Source of the DNA: JAAYCI01 sp964550985
GTDB lineage: Bacteria > Bacillota > Clostridia > Oscillospirales > Ruminococcaceae
Direction: 5' to 3'
NCBI GenBank assembly: GCA_964550985.1
Contig: CAZKBM010000006.1
Location: forward strand, 1-64,000
DNA length: 64,000 nucleotides
Below the pieces are notes generated by a model. That model saw nothing but the letters and a program-made list of their open reading frames with translations. It did no database searches and had not been told where the DNA came from. The stretch's first letter is position 1, and each line of letters begins with the position of its first letter. A program made the position numbers and the translations under genes. Shown piece after piece: positions 8,068 to 16,067 of the stretch.

Positions 8068-10149
8068 TTATCCGGTATTTTCCCCGGCATGGGCTACACC
8101 CGACGCAGCACTTTGTATCTGCGCCATGTAATCTTGTCCAAACATCATATCATATTGCAGCACCGCGTGTTCCCACACGCTTTGGGCCTGGGCCTCGGTC
8201 AGTTCCTCGCTGTAGCTGCCGTTTGGGTTCACCGTCACCCCACGGGTACGCACCCGCAAAATCTCCATCTGCTGGCTTAAAAATTCAAAGAAAATGGGTT
8301 TTTCCAGGCCATACAAATCCATCATCACGGGCGAAATATCATAGGTGGCCACAATGCCCAAATCCACGGCATTTTGAGACTGATTGCTCCAAATTAAAAG
8401 CGGGGTTTGGTGCAGCGCCGGGCTTGCCGTGTCTCCATTTTCAATAAACCCGGTCTTTTCAAACAGGGCGTATCCATCATCCATGGGGTTTAAATGGTCG
8501 CCCCAAAACACCAGTATGGTGGGGCGGCTGGTGGTGCGCAGGTAATCGGTCAGCTTGCCCAGAGCGGCATCCATCTCATAAATTCCAGTGGCGCAGTCCT
8601 CCAGTTGGCCTATGGTGGCATCCGGCAAAGAGGCAGGGCTATTGGTCACCCGCACCAGTTCATCCGCCGGGTATCTATCGCGGCTGTATGTGGTGTGGTT
8701 TTGCATGGTAATGGCATGGATAAACACGGGGTTTTCTTCGCTGGCCCTGGCCGTGTGCTCTTCTATAATTCTGTCCACCATGGCTTCATCGGAGATAAAA
8801 CCCCGGCGCAGCAGGGGGTCTTCGAAATCGTCCTGGGCAATGAAGGTGTCGATGCCAAGCCTTGGGTAGGCCTGGTCGCGGTTCCAAAAACGGCGGCCAT
8901 AGCCGTGAATGGCCAGGGTTTCGTAGCCACGCTCTTTTAAAAGGTTTGGCAGGGAAAACAGTTCCTTGGTGACATACTGCTGGTAGGGTTTGCTGCCCGC
9001 GGGCAAATTTTCTACCGAAAAACCCGTCAGGGCTTCAAACTCCACGTCACAGGTGCCGCCGCCAAAACTGGGCGTGTAAGCCATGCCGCGCCCCCCCTGC
9101 CGCGAAAGGGCCGTCAGGTTTGGCAATAAATCGCGGTCATACTCAATGCCGGGCAGGCTGGTTACATCCCAAAAACTTTCGGCCATCACAAAAATAATAT
9201 CGGGCCGTGCATCGGTAGCCTGCCCCATAGCGGCGGGCGAGGTGGCAAACAGTGGTTTTTCCTCCGCTGCATTTACCATGGTCTCATCAGCAATGGCCTG
9301 TACCGTAGCCTCGCTATAATCCGCCGGTTCATCAATATTCAAAAGTTGCAAATTGGTGAGGAAGCCCGTAATTACCCCATTGGTGCGGTAGTAGCGGTCC
9401 TGCATCCACATATCCTCTTTTACGTCTATGGCCGCCGTACCTGCCGGGCTTAAAAAAATGCCCAGCATTAAAATGAGCACCCCCGCAGCCGAGGCCCCGC
9501 CCAAAACCAGCCGGAAGGGCCAATGGATTTTGCCGTTGTTTTTGCAGGGCAGGCGTACAAAAAAGCCCAAAAACGCCAACAAAATAAACAGCAAAAGGGT
9601 AACCACCATGGAACTTTGTACGCTCAGCTTTATCTCTTCGCTAACACCCAGCAAATCCCCCACCTGGAACACGTCCCAGGGCAGAAAGGGTTCGCCCCGC
9701 ATGGTGAGTTTAAAATAGGTTACCGTTGCTGGGATATTGCCCAAAAGCCCCACCAATAAAACCGGGGGCAGATGGTTGCCGAATAGGTTTACTACGAATA
9801 AATAGATAAAAAATAGCAGCAAATAGGCCATAAAAAAGCTCATGGTATGGGCCTGTAATGCGTCAAAAAAGCCGTAGTCTTTATTGTGCGGGCCCAGTGT
9901 GCCACGGGCAATCCACTCCAGCGTCAGCATGGTTATAGCGGGGATAAGTACCGCAAAAAGTAGGTTGAGCCATGCGCTTTGCCGTACGGCCATAACCTTT
10001 GGCGCACCCAGCATTTTTTTGATTTTACCGGTTTTTGGGGCCGCAGATGGGCTAGTATCCTGTTCGGGGGCACCCAAAGGCTGGGGGCCCTTCAAGGTAG
10101 AATTTTCCGTATTTGGGGCCGAAGCCACCTGGTTTTCCATTTTTTTCAT
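8068..10149 (-). CDS. LtaS-like membrane sulfatase (phosphoglycerol transferase family)
   Basis: It probably polymerises or adds glycerol-phosphate groups to a cell-surface polymer, outside the membrane. From ATG 10149 it has 693 residues: a short charged cytoplasmic start, about five hydrophobic helices, then an extracellular sulfatase-fold domain. The catalytic Thr is probably in FGGGTCDVEFEALTG (about residue 366). Metal ligands are suggested by MAESFWD, IHGYGRRFW and FWGDHLNPMDD. The reading frame runs on to 10266, but that extension is encoded by repeat DNA (10211-10375), so I placed the start at MKKMENQ; MENQ at 10140 is an alternative. No strong ribosome site is visible. Confidence 0.88.
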   Translation of the reverse strand: MKKMENQVASAPNTENSTLKGPQPLGAPEQDTSPSAAPKTGKIKKMLGAPKVMAVRQSAWLNLLFAVLIPAITMLTLEWIARGTLGPHNKDYGFFDALQAHTMSFFMAYLLLFFIYLFVVNLFGNHLPPVLLVGLLGNIPATVTYFKLTMRGEPFLPWDVFQVGDLLGVSEEIKLSVQSSMVVTLLLFILLAFLGFFVRLPCKNNGKIHWPFRLVLGGASAAGVLILMLGIFLSPAGTAAIDVKEDMWMQDRYYRTNGVITGFLTNLQLLNIDEPADYSEATVQAIADETMVNAAEEKPLFATSPAAMGQATDARPDIIFVMAESFWDVTSLPGIEYDRDLLPNLTALSRQGGRGMAYTPSFGGGTCDVEFEALTGFSVENLPAGSKPYQQYVTKELFSLPNLLKERGYETLAIHGYGRRFWNRDQAYPRLGIDTFIAQDDFEDPLLRRGFISDEAMVDRIIEEHTARASEENPVFIHAITMQNHTTYSRDRYPADELVRVTNSPASLPDATIGQLEDCATGIYEMDAALGKLTDYLRTTSRPTILVFWGDHLNPMDDGYALFEKTGFIENGDTASPALHQTPLLIWSNQSQNAVDLGIVATYDISPVMMDLYGLEKPIFFEFLSQQMEILRVRTRGVTVNPNGSYSEELTEAQAQSVWEHAVLQYDMMFGQDYMAQIQSAASGVAHAGENTG

Positions 10150-10210
10150 ATCGAAATTTTCCGGGCCTTTCTTTAAAACACAAAATGGGAACTGGCCAAA
10201 AAGGGGTTCC

Positions 10211-10375
10211 TTACAGCAAATTAACAAACTGTAGCGCATAAATACGGGAAAAATCAGGTGCTGCATAACAGTTTCTACTCTGTATAAGAGTTTCTTACAA
10301 AAACCTGCTGCGCAGCTTTTTGAGAAACTCTAATAGCAAAAGCTTGCTGCGCAACCTCTTGAGAAACTGTAATAA
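10211..10375. repeat. 165-bp nested-hairpin repeat, copy A
   Basis: It begins TTACAGCAAATTAACAAACT and ends GAGAAACTGTAATAA. Inside is a stable hairpin whose arms contain GAGTTTCT and AGAAACTC around a GCTGCGCAGC core, enclosed by a wider pairing between CAGTTTCT and AGAAACTG. It is nearly identical to copy B (11031-11195) in the same orientation; a shorter copy C is at 17465-17590. The copies lie between genes, and this one abuts the 5' end of the LtaS-like gene. Confidence 0.9.
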
Positions 10376-10382
10376 TAATAGG

Positions 10383-10410
10383 CCCGCCCGGCTATGAAAA
10401 GCCGGGCGGG
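10383..10410 (-). terminator. GC-rich hairpin after pduL
   Basis: Arms CCCGCCCGGCT (10383-10393) and AGCCGGGCGGG (10400-10410) form an 11-bp stem with a 6-nt loop, 20 bp after the pduL stop. The run after it on the minus strand is T/A-rich rather than pure T, so termination strength is uncertain. Confidence 0.55.
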
Positions 10411-10430
10411 GAGATAGACAGGTTCTCTCC

Positions 10431-11003
10431 TCATTCAGAAAGTAGTTCCCCATAGGCGGGGCTGCCTGCGGCGTTCGCCTCATCGGTATCCAGATGCACA
10501 GCCGCTGCAAAATGCTCGCTTACACGGGCAACCACATCGTCAAATACCAGTTTACGGCCACGGTCTCCACAGGCCACCTTCACAATTTGCTCGTGCTTAA
10601 TGCCAAAATTCTTTGCGGTAATGGGGTCCAGGTGCACATGGCGCTTTGCCACAATGCAGCCTTCGCTCAGGTTTACCTCGCCACTTGGCCCCACAATTTT
10701 AATCGGGGCCGAGCCCTTCACGTCCCCACTCTCCCGCACGGGGGCGTCCACCCCCAGTTGCCGCGCGTCCGTCATGCTAATTTCCACCTGAGAAGCCCCG
10801 CGCGTGGGCCCCAAAATAGAGACATTGGCAAGTTCCCGCTTGGGGCCCACCAAGGTTACCCGCTCATCGCTGGCGTACTGCCCCGGCTGGGAGAGATCTT
10901 TTTTTGGGTGCAGGCTATGGTTTTCCCCAAATAATATTTTTAAGTCGCTTTCGTTTACATGCACATGCCGGGCAGAGGTTTCCACAATTACTTTTTTTAC
11001 CAC
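10431..11003 (-). CDS. pduL: PduL-type phosphate acyltransferase
   Basis: It converts acyl-CoA and phosphate to acyl phosphate and CoA, linking acetyl-CoA to acetyl-P and, with acetate kinase, to ATP. It has 190 residues, the size of a free-standing PduL. Two His-rich zinc-binding motifs are plain: SARHVHVN near the start and AKRHVHLD in the second half. No shell or other microcompartment gene is nearby and there is no encapsulation-type N-terminal extension, so a cytosolic Pta role is likely. The start is GTG, with AGGAAAG upstream. The gene stands alone between two 165-bp direct repeats. Confidence 0.92.
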   Translation of the reverse strand: MVKKVIVETSARHVHVNESDLKILFGENHSLHPKKDLSQPGQYASDERVTLVGPKRELANVSILGPTRGASQVEISMTDARQLGVDAPVRESGDVKGSAPIKIVGPSGEVNLSEGCIVAKRHVHLDPITAKNFGIKHEQIVKVACGDRGRKLVFDDVVARVSEHFAAAVHLDTDEANAAGSPAYGELLSE

Positions 11004-11030
11004 AGTTTCTTTCCTCTTTTACTCATTATT

Positions 11031-11195
11031 TTACAACCAATTAACAAACTGTAGCGCATAACCGCGAGAAAAATCAGGCGCTGCATAACTGTTTCTACTC
11101 TGTATAAGAGTTTCTTACAAAAACCTGCTGCGCAGCTTTTTGAGAAACTCTAATAGCAAAAGCTTGCTGTGCAACCTTTTGAGAAACTGTAATAA
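11031..11195. repeat. 165-bp nested-hairpin repeat, copy B
   Basis: Same length and orientation as copy A (10211-10375), with only scattered differences. It fills about half of the 350-bp gap between pduL and the uracil-DNA glycosylase gene. The rest of the gap (11196-11353) is AT-rich, with a TATACT at 11304-11309 that could be a -10 box for the plus-strand gene; no good -35 was seen. Confidence 0.9.
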
Positions 11196-11353
11196 GTATA
11201 CCGTATTATCACCTTTTTAATTAGAATAATACGTACCAAATTCCTGTATTATTGTAACACAAAAAAAATGCTGTGCAAAGGGGCCAAAACGCACAGAATA
11301 TGCTATACTTTACAGGGACAAACCATAAAAATTGCACCACTGGGAGGGTGAAT

Positions 11354-11935
11354 ATGGAAACCTTTGAGAGCCTGCGGGAAGCCTGCCTTGGCTGTGACCG
11401 CTGCGGCTTAAGCGCCGAGCGCGCAAACGTGGTGTTTGGGGTGGGAAATAAAGAGGCCGAGGTACTGTTTGTGGGCGAGGGCCCAGGCCGAAACGAGGAT
11501 GAGCAGGGCGAACCTTTTGTGGGGCGTGCGGGCAAGCTGCTGGATATCTACCTGGAGACGGTGGGCCTTGCGCGCAGCGAAAATATTTATATAACCAACA
11601 TTGTAAAATGCCGCCCCCCCAATAACCGCGACCCCCTGCCCGAAGAACAGGAGGCCTGCCTGTTTTGGCTGCGGGAACAGTTTAAGTTGATACGGCCTAA
11701 AATTGTGGTGTGCCTGGGGCGCATTGCGGCCAAGGTAATGATAAAGAATGACTTTGCCATTATGAAAGAACACGGGCAGTGGTTTTTAAAAAACGGCATA
11801 TGGTTTACGGCCACCCTGCACCCGGCGGCTTTGCTGCGCAACCCCGGCAATAAACCCCTGGCCTTTGAGGATTTTATTGCCCTGCGGGAAAAGATACACG
11901 AGGTGTGCGAGCGCACCTACCCAGAAGGTTCCTAA
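11354..11935 (+). CDS. Family 4 uracil-DNA glycosylase
   Basis: It removes uracil from DNA in base-excision repair. From ATG 11354 it has 193 residues. GGGAGG lies just before this ATG, so it is preferred over upstream starts. Family 4 marks: N-terminal CLGCDRC giving two iron-sulfur ligands; GEGPGRNEDEQGEPFVGRAG, the active-site loop; a later Cys in NIVKCRPPNNRDP and another in EEQEAC; and TLHPAALLRNP, the second active-site motif. Four cysteines are consistent with a [4Fe-4S] cluster. It is convergent with the GH25 gene. It is also called an SPO1 DNA polymerase-related protein. Confidence 0.93.
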   Translation: METFESLREACLGCDRCGLSAERANVVFGVGNKEAEVLFVGEGPGRNEDEQGEPFVGRAGKLLDIYLETVGLARSENIYITNIVKCRPPNNRDPLPEEQEACLFWLREQFKLIRPKIVVCLGRIAAKVMIKNDFAIMKEHGQWFLKNGIWFTATLHPAALLRNPGNKPLAFEDFIALREKIHEVCERTYPEGS

Positions 11936-11972
11936 AAGGGTATTGAGCGGGTATTTTTACCCCTGTATTGGT

Positions 11973-12722
11973 CTATGGTAATTCCTCTAAAAAACACTGA
12001 AACTGGGCCTGGTTGCCGCAAAATACGTTCATGTCAATAAAACGCTCCTCCCCTTTATAACCGGGCAGCACCTCTCTGTCGGCATACTGTCAAAACAACA
12101 GTTCTGCCTGCGGCACGTCCTTGGGCTTTGTGTAAACACTGCGCAGCCAAAGGCCGTAGCCTGCAAAGGTGTCTTCTATACAATAGCGGTAGGCTTTTTG
12201 GGTTGTGTACAAGATGGGTTTTTGCCCATAGTATTCTTCCAGCTGTTGCAACAATACGTTCAGTTCACTTTGCAGAGCGTTTACATCAGGCAAGTTGTGT
12301 TTATATGCACCATAAAATTCAACATCCACCACCGGGGGCAGCATCCCCGGTGTTTTTGGTATGGCTGCAATAAAATTTTCGGTTTGTGTCTGGCCAGGGC
12401 TTTCAAAGCTGAAAAAGTGGTAGGCCCCCACCGCCAAACCACTTTTTTGAGCGGCCTGCCAGTTGTGGGCAAACTGGGGGTCCCTGTAGCTGCTGCCCTC
12501 GGTGGCTTTGATAAAGGCGAACTGAAGTTCCTGCCCGGCCAACACCTCCCAGTCAATTTCGCCCTGATACTCTGATACATCCACTCCGCGCACGGGGTAC
12601 TCGGCTTTAGAGGGGTTATTGAGCAGAAAGACCCCGTTCAAAAATAGTAAAAAAAAGGCCAAGACAAGCAGCAGAAATATAGCGGTTATGATTGCAATTT
12701 TTTTTAGCTGCTTTTGCCGCAT
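11973..12722 (-). pseudogene. GH25 lysozyme gene interrupted by in-frame TGA
   Basis: This is an N-acetylmuramidase of family GH25 (peptidoglycan cleavage) behind one N-terminal membrane helix (about residues 8-31). Catalytic acids are present in RGVDVSEYQG (Asp 48) and VDVEFYG (Asp 133, Glu 135). ATG 12722 follows AGGAGG. The frame meets TGA at 12090-12092 after ELLF, then continues without a shift for 38 codons (QYADREVLPG, then RFIDMNVF) to TAG at 11973-11975. In GH25 proteins this place reads F-W-Q-Y, so the TGA replaces a conserved Trp codon. The full product would be 249 residues; the truncated one is 210 and lacks the last barrel strand. It is either a recent nonsense mutation or a sequencing error. 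Confidence 0.88.
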
Positions 12723-12785
12723 GGCCGGCCTCCTCAATTTACCAATTTAATAGCGCATTTTTTGCCCGTACTGGCCTTTGATACT

Positions 12786-13733
12786 TTAGGGATGTGTACT
12801 GCCTGCCCCAGCGGGAACAAACTCCGTTGCATCGGTAAGTGCGTGGATGGAGGCGGCATACTCTGAGGGCGACATCCCCGTGATATTGCGAAACTGGCGA
12901 GAAAAATGATGGACCGAGCTATAACACAGCAGATGCGCAATTTCAGTAAAATTGACATTCTGGCTGCGTATCATAAACTTTGCCTCTTCAATGCGCAGTT
13001 CGCGAAGATATTGCATAACATTTTTACCCGTTGTACGATAAAACATTTTTTGTAGCTGGCTTCGGCTCACCCCCACCTGCGCGCAGACATCCGGCAGGCT
13101 TGTGGCCATTTGCACACGGTGCTTTAAAAATTCAATGGCAGATTCTATATAGCTCTCGCTCAACTTTTCCTGCCTGCCCCGCTGGGCATCCTCTTCAGTA
13201 CGGGTATTTTCTCCCCGGCAGAGTTGCAGCAGCAAAAACTCCAGCATGATGGTAATCATTTGCTCTGCACCAAGCTGGGCGTTGGGGTTGCGCTGTAACT
13301 GGGGTATGTTTGGGTCCTGTTGGGAGCCAACAAAGCACTGCTTGGCCTCAGAAATAATACGCGAAATTTGAGACATCGCCTTGGGTAACATATGGTGCAG
13401 CGGATATTCTTCAAAAAAACGCATCACAGGGCTGTTGGTATGAAAAGAGATGACAAAAAGATTATGCGGGGTAATATCATTGGCATAAAAACGGTGAAAT
13501 TCATCCGGCCGGTGCATCAATAAATCTCCCTGCGCCATATGGATGGGTTCGGCAATACGGTCTGTCTCCATAATAATTTCGCCGCGGTCGATATACACAA
13601 GCTCCCAAAAGGGGTGGCGTTCGCCGGGGAAAAAATAATTTTTATAATTTTCAAAATAGTGAATTGTATAAATCTCTTCTATCTGCAAAACTCTTTGTGG
13701 CTTTATACTGTAATATTTGCCAATATATTGCAT
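12786..13733 (-). CDS. AraC-family transcriptional regulator
   Basis: A 315-residue regulator. The N-terminal half reads as a cupin-type sensing domain (PFWELVYIDRGEIIMETD, HMAQGDLLMHRPDEFHRFYAN). The C-terminal 100 residues carry two helix-turn-helix units: LPDVCAQVGVSRSQLQKMF, and FTEIAHLLCYSSVHHFSRQF followed by GMSPSEYA. It is divergent from the sugar ABC importer operon beginning at 14214, so it probably senses a sugar and controls that operon. The lysozyme gene lies downstream on the same strand. Confidence 0.93.
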   Translation of the reverse strand: MQYIGKYYSIKPQRVLQIEEIYTIHYFENYKNYFFPGERHPFWELVYIDRGEIIMETDRIAEPIHMAQGDLLMHRPDEFHRFYANDITPHNLFVISFHTNSPVMRFFEEYPLHHMLPKAMSQISRIISEAKQCFVGSQQDPNIPQLQRNPNAQLGAEQMITIMLEFLLLQLCRGENTRTEEDAQRGRQEKLSESYIESAIEFLKHRVQMATSLPDVCAQVGVSRSQLQKMFYRTTGKNVMQYLRELRIEEAKFMIRSQNVNFTEIAHLLCYSSVHHFSRQFRNITGMSPSEYAASIHALTDATEFVPAGAGSTHP

Positions 13734-13879
13734 GATTGCCTTTTACACCCCCTTCCCTGTGGCGGCCCCAGTGGCCTGCACAGGGGTTTTTATTGCGTAT
13801 TGCAAAGTAAAATCTCTTGGCTTCTCTATTTCTAGCACTGGTCACTATTACCGCTTTTGGCCATACCAAGTTTTACTAG

Positions 13880-14037
13880 GGTGTGTTCGATAATTGTTCC
13901 AATTCGTGCTTTTGCCTAAAATTTTAGTGTATTTTGGGCGCGGAGGACGTAGGCGGGCTTTCGCCCGGCAAGGACAACAAGCACAAAAGACGCAAAATTT
14001 GGCAAAATGACGAGTTGGGTTAATTTTCGAACACACC
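13880..14037. mobile_element. 158-bp MITE flanked by CTAG
   Basis: The ends GGTGTGTTCGATAATT (from 13880) and AATTTTCGAACACACC (to 14037) are inverted repeats, with imperfect pairing continuing about 50 bp inward. CTAG occurs on both sides (13876-13879 and 14038-14041), matching a 4-bp YTAR target duplication of IS5-type elements. There is no coding capacity. It fills most of the 480-bp gap between the AraC gene and the ABC operon, and could change the spacing between regulator and operator. A TA-target element is the alternative reading. Confidence 0.8.
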
Positions 14038-14153
14038 CTAGTATACAAAAAAATTCTCCATTGTGCAAGCAATAACGAGCCTTTTATATACATAATCGCG
14101 TGTCGCAGATAAATACATCGTGATTTTGCTTTGGTATTATTGGTTTAGAAATA

Positions 14154-14171
14154 ATATTTTGTACAAAATAT
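14154..14171. promoter_or_regulatory. Perfect 18-bp palindrome, candidate operator
   Basis: ATATTTTGTACAAAATAT is an exact palindrome 43 bp before the first permease gene. A second small inverted repeat (TGCGTTTGCGCA) begins at its end. The position suits a repressor site over the promoter or transcript start. AraC proteins usually bind direct repeats, so another regulator may be involved. Confidence 0.5.
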
Positions 14172-14213
14172 GCGTTTGCGCAGCAGAATAAAAAAATTGA
14201 AGGGAGAGGCAAG

Positions 14214-15128
14214 ATGAAAAACAACAGGGCGATGCGCGGCTCGATGCGAACCATGATTCTACTCTTTATAGCGCCTGCGCTGCTTTTTTACTGTGTTTTA
14301 TTTCTCTACCCAACCATCCGTGCTTTTTACATCAGCCTGTTTGATTGGAATGGTTTTACCAGCAATATGCAGTTTATTGGCTTTAAAAATTTTCAGGAAT
14401 TATTGGGAGATTCCACTTTTTGGTCGGTTGCCGTAAAAAATTCAGCGCTTATCACATTTGTGGGCGGCGCACTCATTTTTGGGCTGGCATTCTTGCTGTG
14501 TTCGGTGCTCTCCAGCAAGCTCAGGGGCAAAAAGTTTTTCCGGGCGCTTATCTTCTTTCCCGCAGTTGTAAACCCCATTGCCATTGCCATATTGTGGACT
14601 TTTATTTACAACAACAAGTGGGGTTTACTCAACAATTTTTTGGCGCTTATCGGGCTTAAAAACCTGCAGCAGGTATGGATGAACCCCGATATCCTGTTTT
14701 GGTCTATCCTTGTTGCGCTGGTTTGGATGTACAGCGGGTTTTACTGTGTGATTCTTTTGGCCGCGCTTGACCGGGTGCCCGAGAGCCATATTGAGGCCGC
14801 CACCTTGGAAGGCGCCAGTGAATTCACCATTTTTTTTCGTATTAAAATACCCATGATTTGGGATGTGCTGGTAACCGCCCTAACCCTTTGGTGCATTAAC
14901 TCGGTAAAAGAGTTTGCCCTGTTGTTTGCCTGGGGCGGCGGTGTGGATATCCCGCCCGCCGGGGCTACAAACCTGGCTGTACGTATGTTTATTACGGCTT
15001 TTGGCAAGCGTGTAACCATTTACCGTATGGGATATGCCACAGCCATGGGGGTAATGATGTTTGTGGCGGTTGGCCTGTTGGTATTGATTATTGGCGTGCT
15101 GATGAAGCGTGAAAAACTTGAGTATTAG
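14214..15128 (+). CDS. Sugar ABC transporter permease (MalF type)
   Basis: One of two membrane subunits of a carbohydrate importer. It has 304 residues with six predicted membrane helices. The EAA loop that contacts the ATPase reads IEAATLEGASEFTIFFRIKIP. A GGGAG ribosome site precedes ATG. It is the first gene of an operon with a second permease and a binding lipoprotein. No ATPase gene is present, so a shared MsmK-type ATPase elsewhere is likely. Confidence 0.94.
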   Translation: MKNNRAMRGSMRTMILLFIAPALLFYCVLFLYPTIRAFYISLFDWNGFTSNMQFIGFKNFQELLGDSTFWSVAVKNSALITFVGGALIFGLAFLLCSVLSSKLRGKKFFRALIFFPAVVNPIAIAILWTFIYNNKWGLLNNFLALIGLKNLQQVWMNPDILFWSILVALVWMYSGFYCVILLAALDRVPESHIEAATLEGASEFTIFFRIKIPMIWDVLVTALTLWCINSVKEFALLFAWGGGVDIPPAGATNLAVRMFITAFGKRVTIYRMGYATAMGVMMFVAVGLLVLIIGVLMKREKLEY

Positions 15129-15141
15129 GGGGTGTGAAAAC

Positions 15142-15993
15142 ATGGGGGGCACAGGCCAAAAAATTGCCATACGAACGGGAGAGATATTGTCCCGCCTCTT
15201 TTTGTATCTCTGGTCGGCCTTTTCTCTTTTTACTTTTGTGTGGATTATTCTCTCCAGCTTAAAAAACAACAAAGAATTTTTTAAAAATGCCTGGGGTTTG
15301 CCTGCAACACCGCAGTGGGAAAATTACCTGAAAGTTTTTCAGAATTACAGTTTGGGTAATAACCTTTTAAACAGCCTTTTTATTGTGGCAATATCCGTCT
15401 TTTTTATTGTCCTCATCTCGGGCCCGGCCGCCTATGTCCTCTCCCGGTTTGTGTTTAAAGGCCATAAACTTATCAACCGTCTTTTTATTTTGGGCATGGG
15501 TGTGCCTTTTCAGCTTTTGCTGGTTTCCCTTTTTTTCCAGTTCCATCAATTTGGCATCTCCGGCACAAAAGTAAGCCTTATTTTAGCCTATATTGCACTC
15601 TCTATCCCCTTTACCATTTTTTTAATGGAAGGTTTTTTCAGCAGCCTGCCCGGCGTTTTGGAAGAAGCGGCCTATATAGATGGCTGCACCCCCATCAAAA
15701 CGTTTGTGCATATCATGCTGCCCCTTGGCAAACCCGGGCTGGTCACCGCAGCCATCTTCAATTTTATCAGCCTTTGGAACGAATTTTTATTGGCGCTTAC
15801 TTTTATTAACGACAGCAAAGATTTTCCCCTCTCGGTGGGTTTGTATGCCCTGCAGGGCAGTATGCAGTACACGGGAGATTGGGTTGCGCTGTTTGCGGCG
15901 CTGGTGGTGGTTACCCTGCCCACCCTCCTCATATATATACTTCTTTCTCGCCAAATTATTGAAGGGCTTACGATGGGGGCCGTAAAGGAATAA
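15142..15993 (+). CDS. Sugar ABC transporter permease (MalG type)
   Basis: The second permease of the importer: 283 residues, six helices, and the EAA loop EEAAYIDGCTPIKTFVHIMLP. The frame is open back to a GTG at 15109 inside the preceding gene. I chose ATG 15142 because AGGGGGTG lies just before it, and the protein then begins 13 bp after the upstream stop. Confidence 0.93.
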   Translation: MGGTGQKIAIRTGEILSRLFLYLWSAFSLFTFVWIILSSLKNNKEFFKNAWGLPATPQWENYLKVFQNYSLGNNLLNSLFIVAISVFFIVLISGPAAYVLSRFVFKGHKLINRLFILGMGVPFQLLLVSLFFQFHQFGISGTKVSLILAYIALSIPFTIFLMEGFFSSLPGVLEEAAYIDGCTPIKTFVHIMLPLGKPGLVTAAIFNFISLWNEFLLALTFINDSKDFPLSVGLYALQGSMQYTGDWVALFAALVVVTLPTLLIYILLSRQIIEGLTMGAVKE

Positions 15994-16067
15994 AAGCGGC
16001 GCATTTAGACATGTGTACTAAACACCCTTGGTGTTTAAAAATACAGCTTAAAAAGGGAGGAAAAGGT

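Noticed and set aside
10150..10266. N-terminal extension of the LtaS-like protein
   Set aside because: The 39 extra codons are mostly encoded by repeat DNA and add no conserved feature, so the downstream ATG was taken.
12090..12092. TGA as selenocysteine or as general Trp codon
   Set aside because: The position corresponds to Trp in GH25 proteins, no selenocysteine element was evident downstream, and TGA is used as a normal stop in several neighbouring genes.
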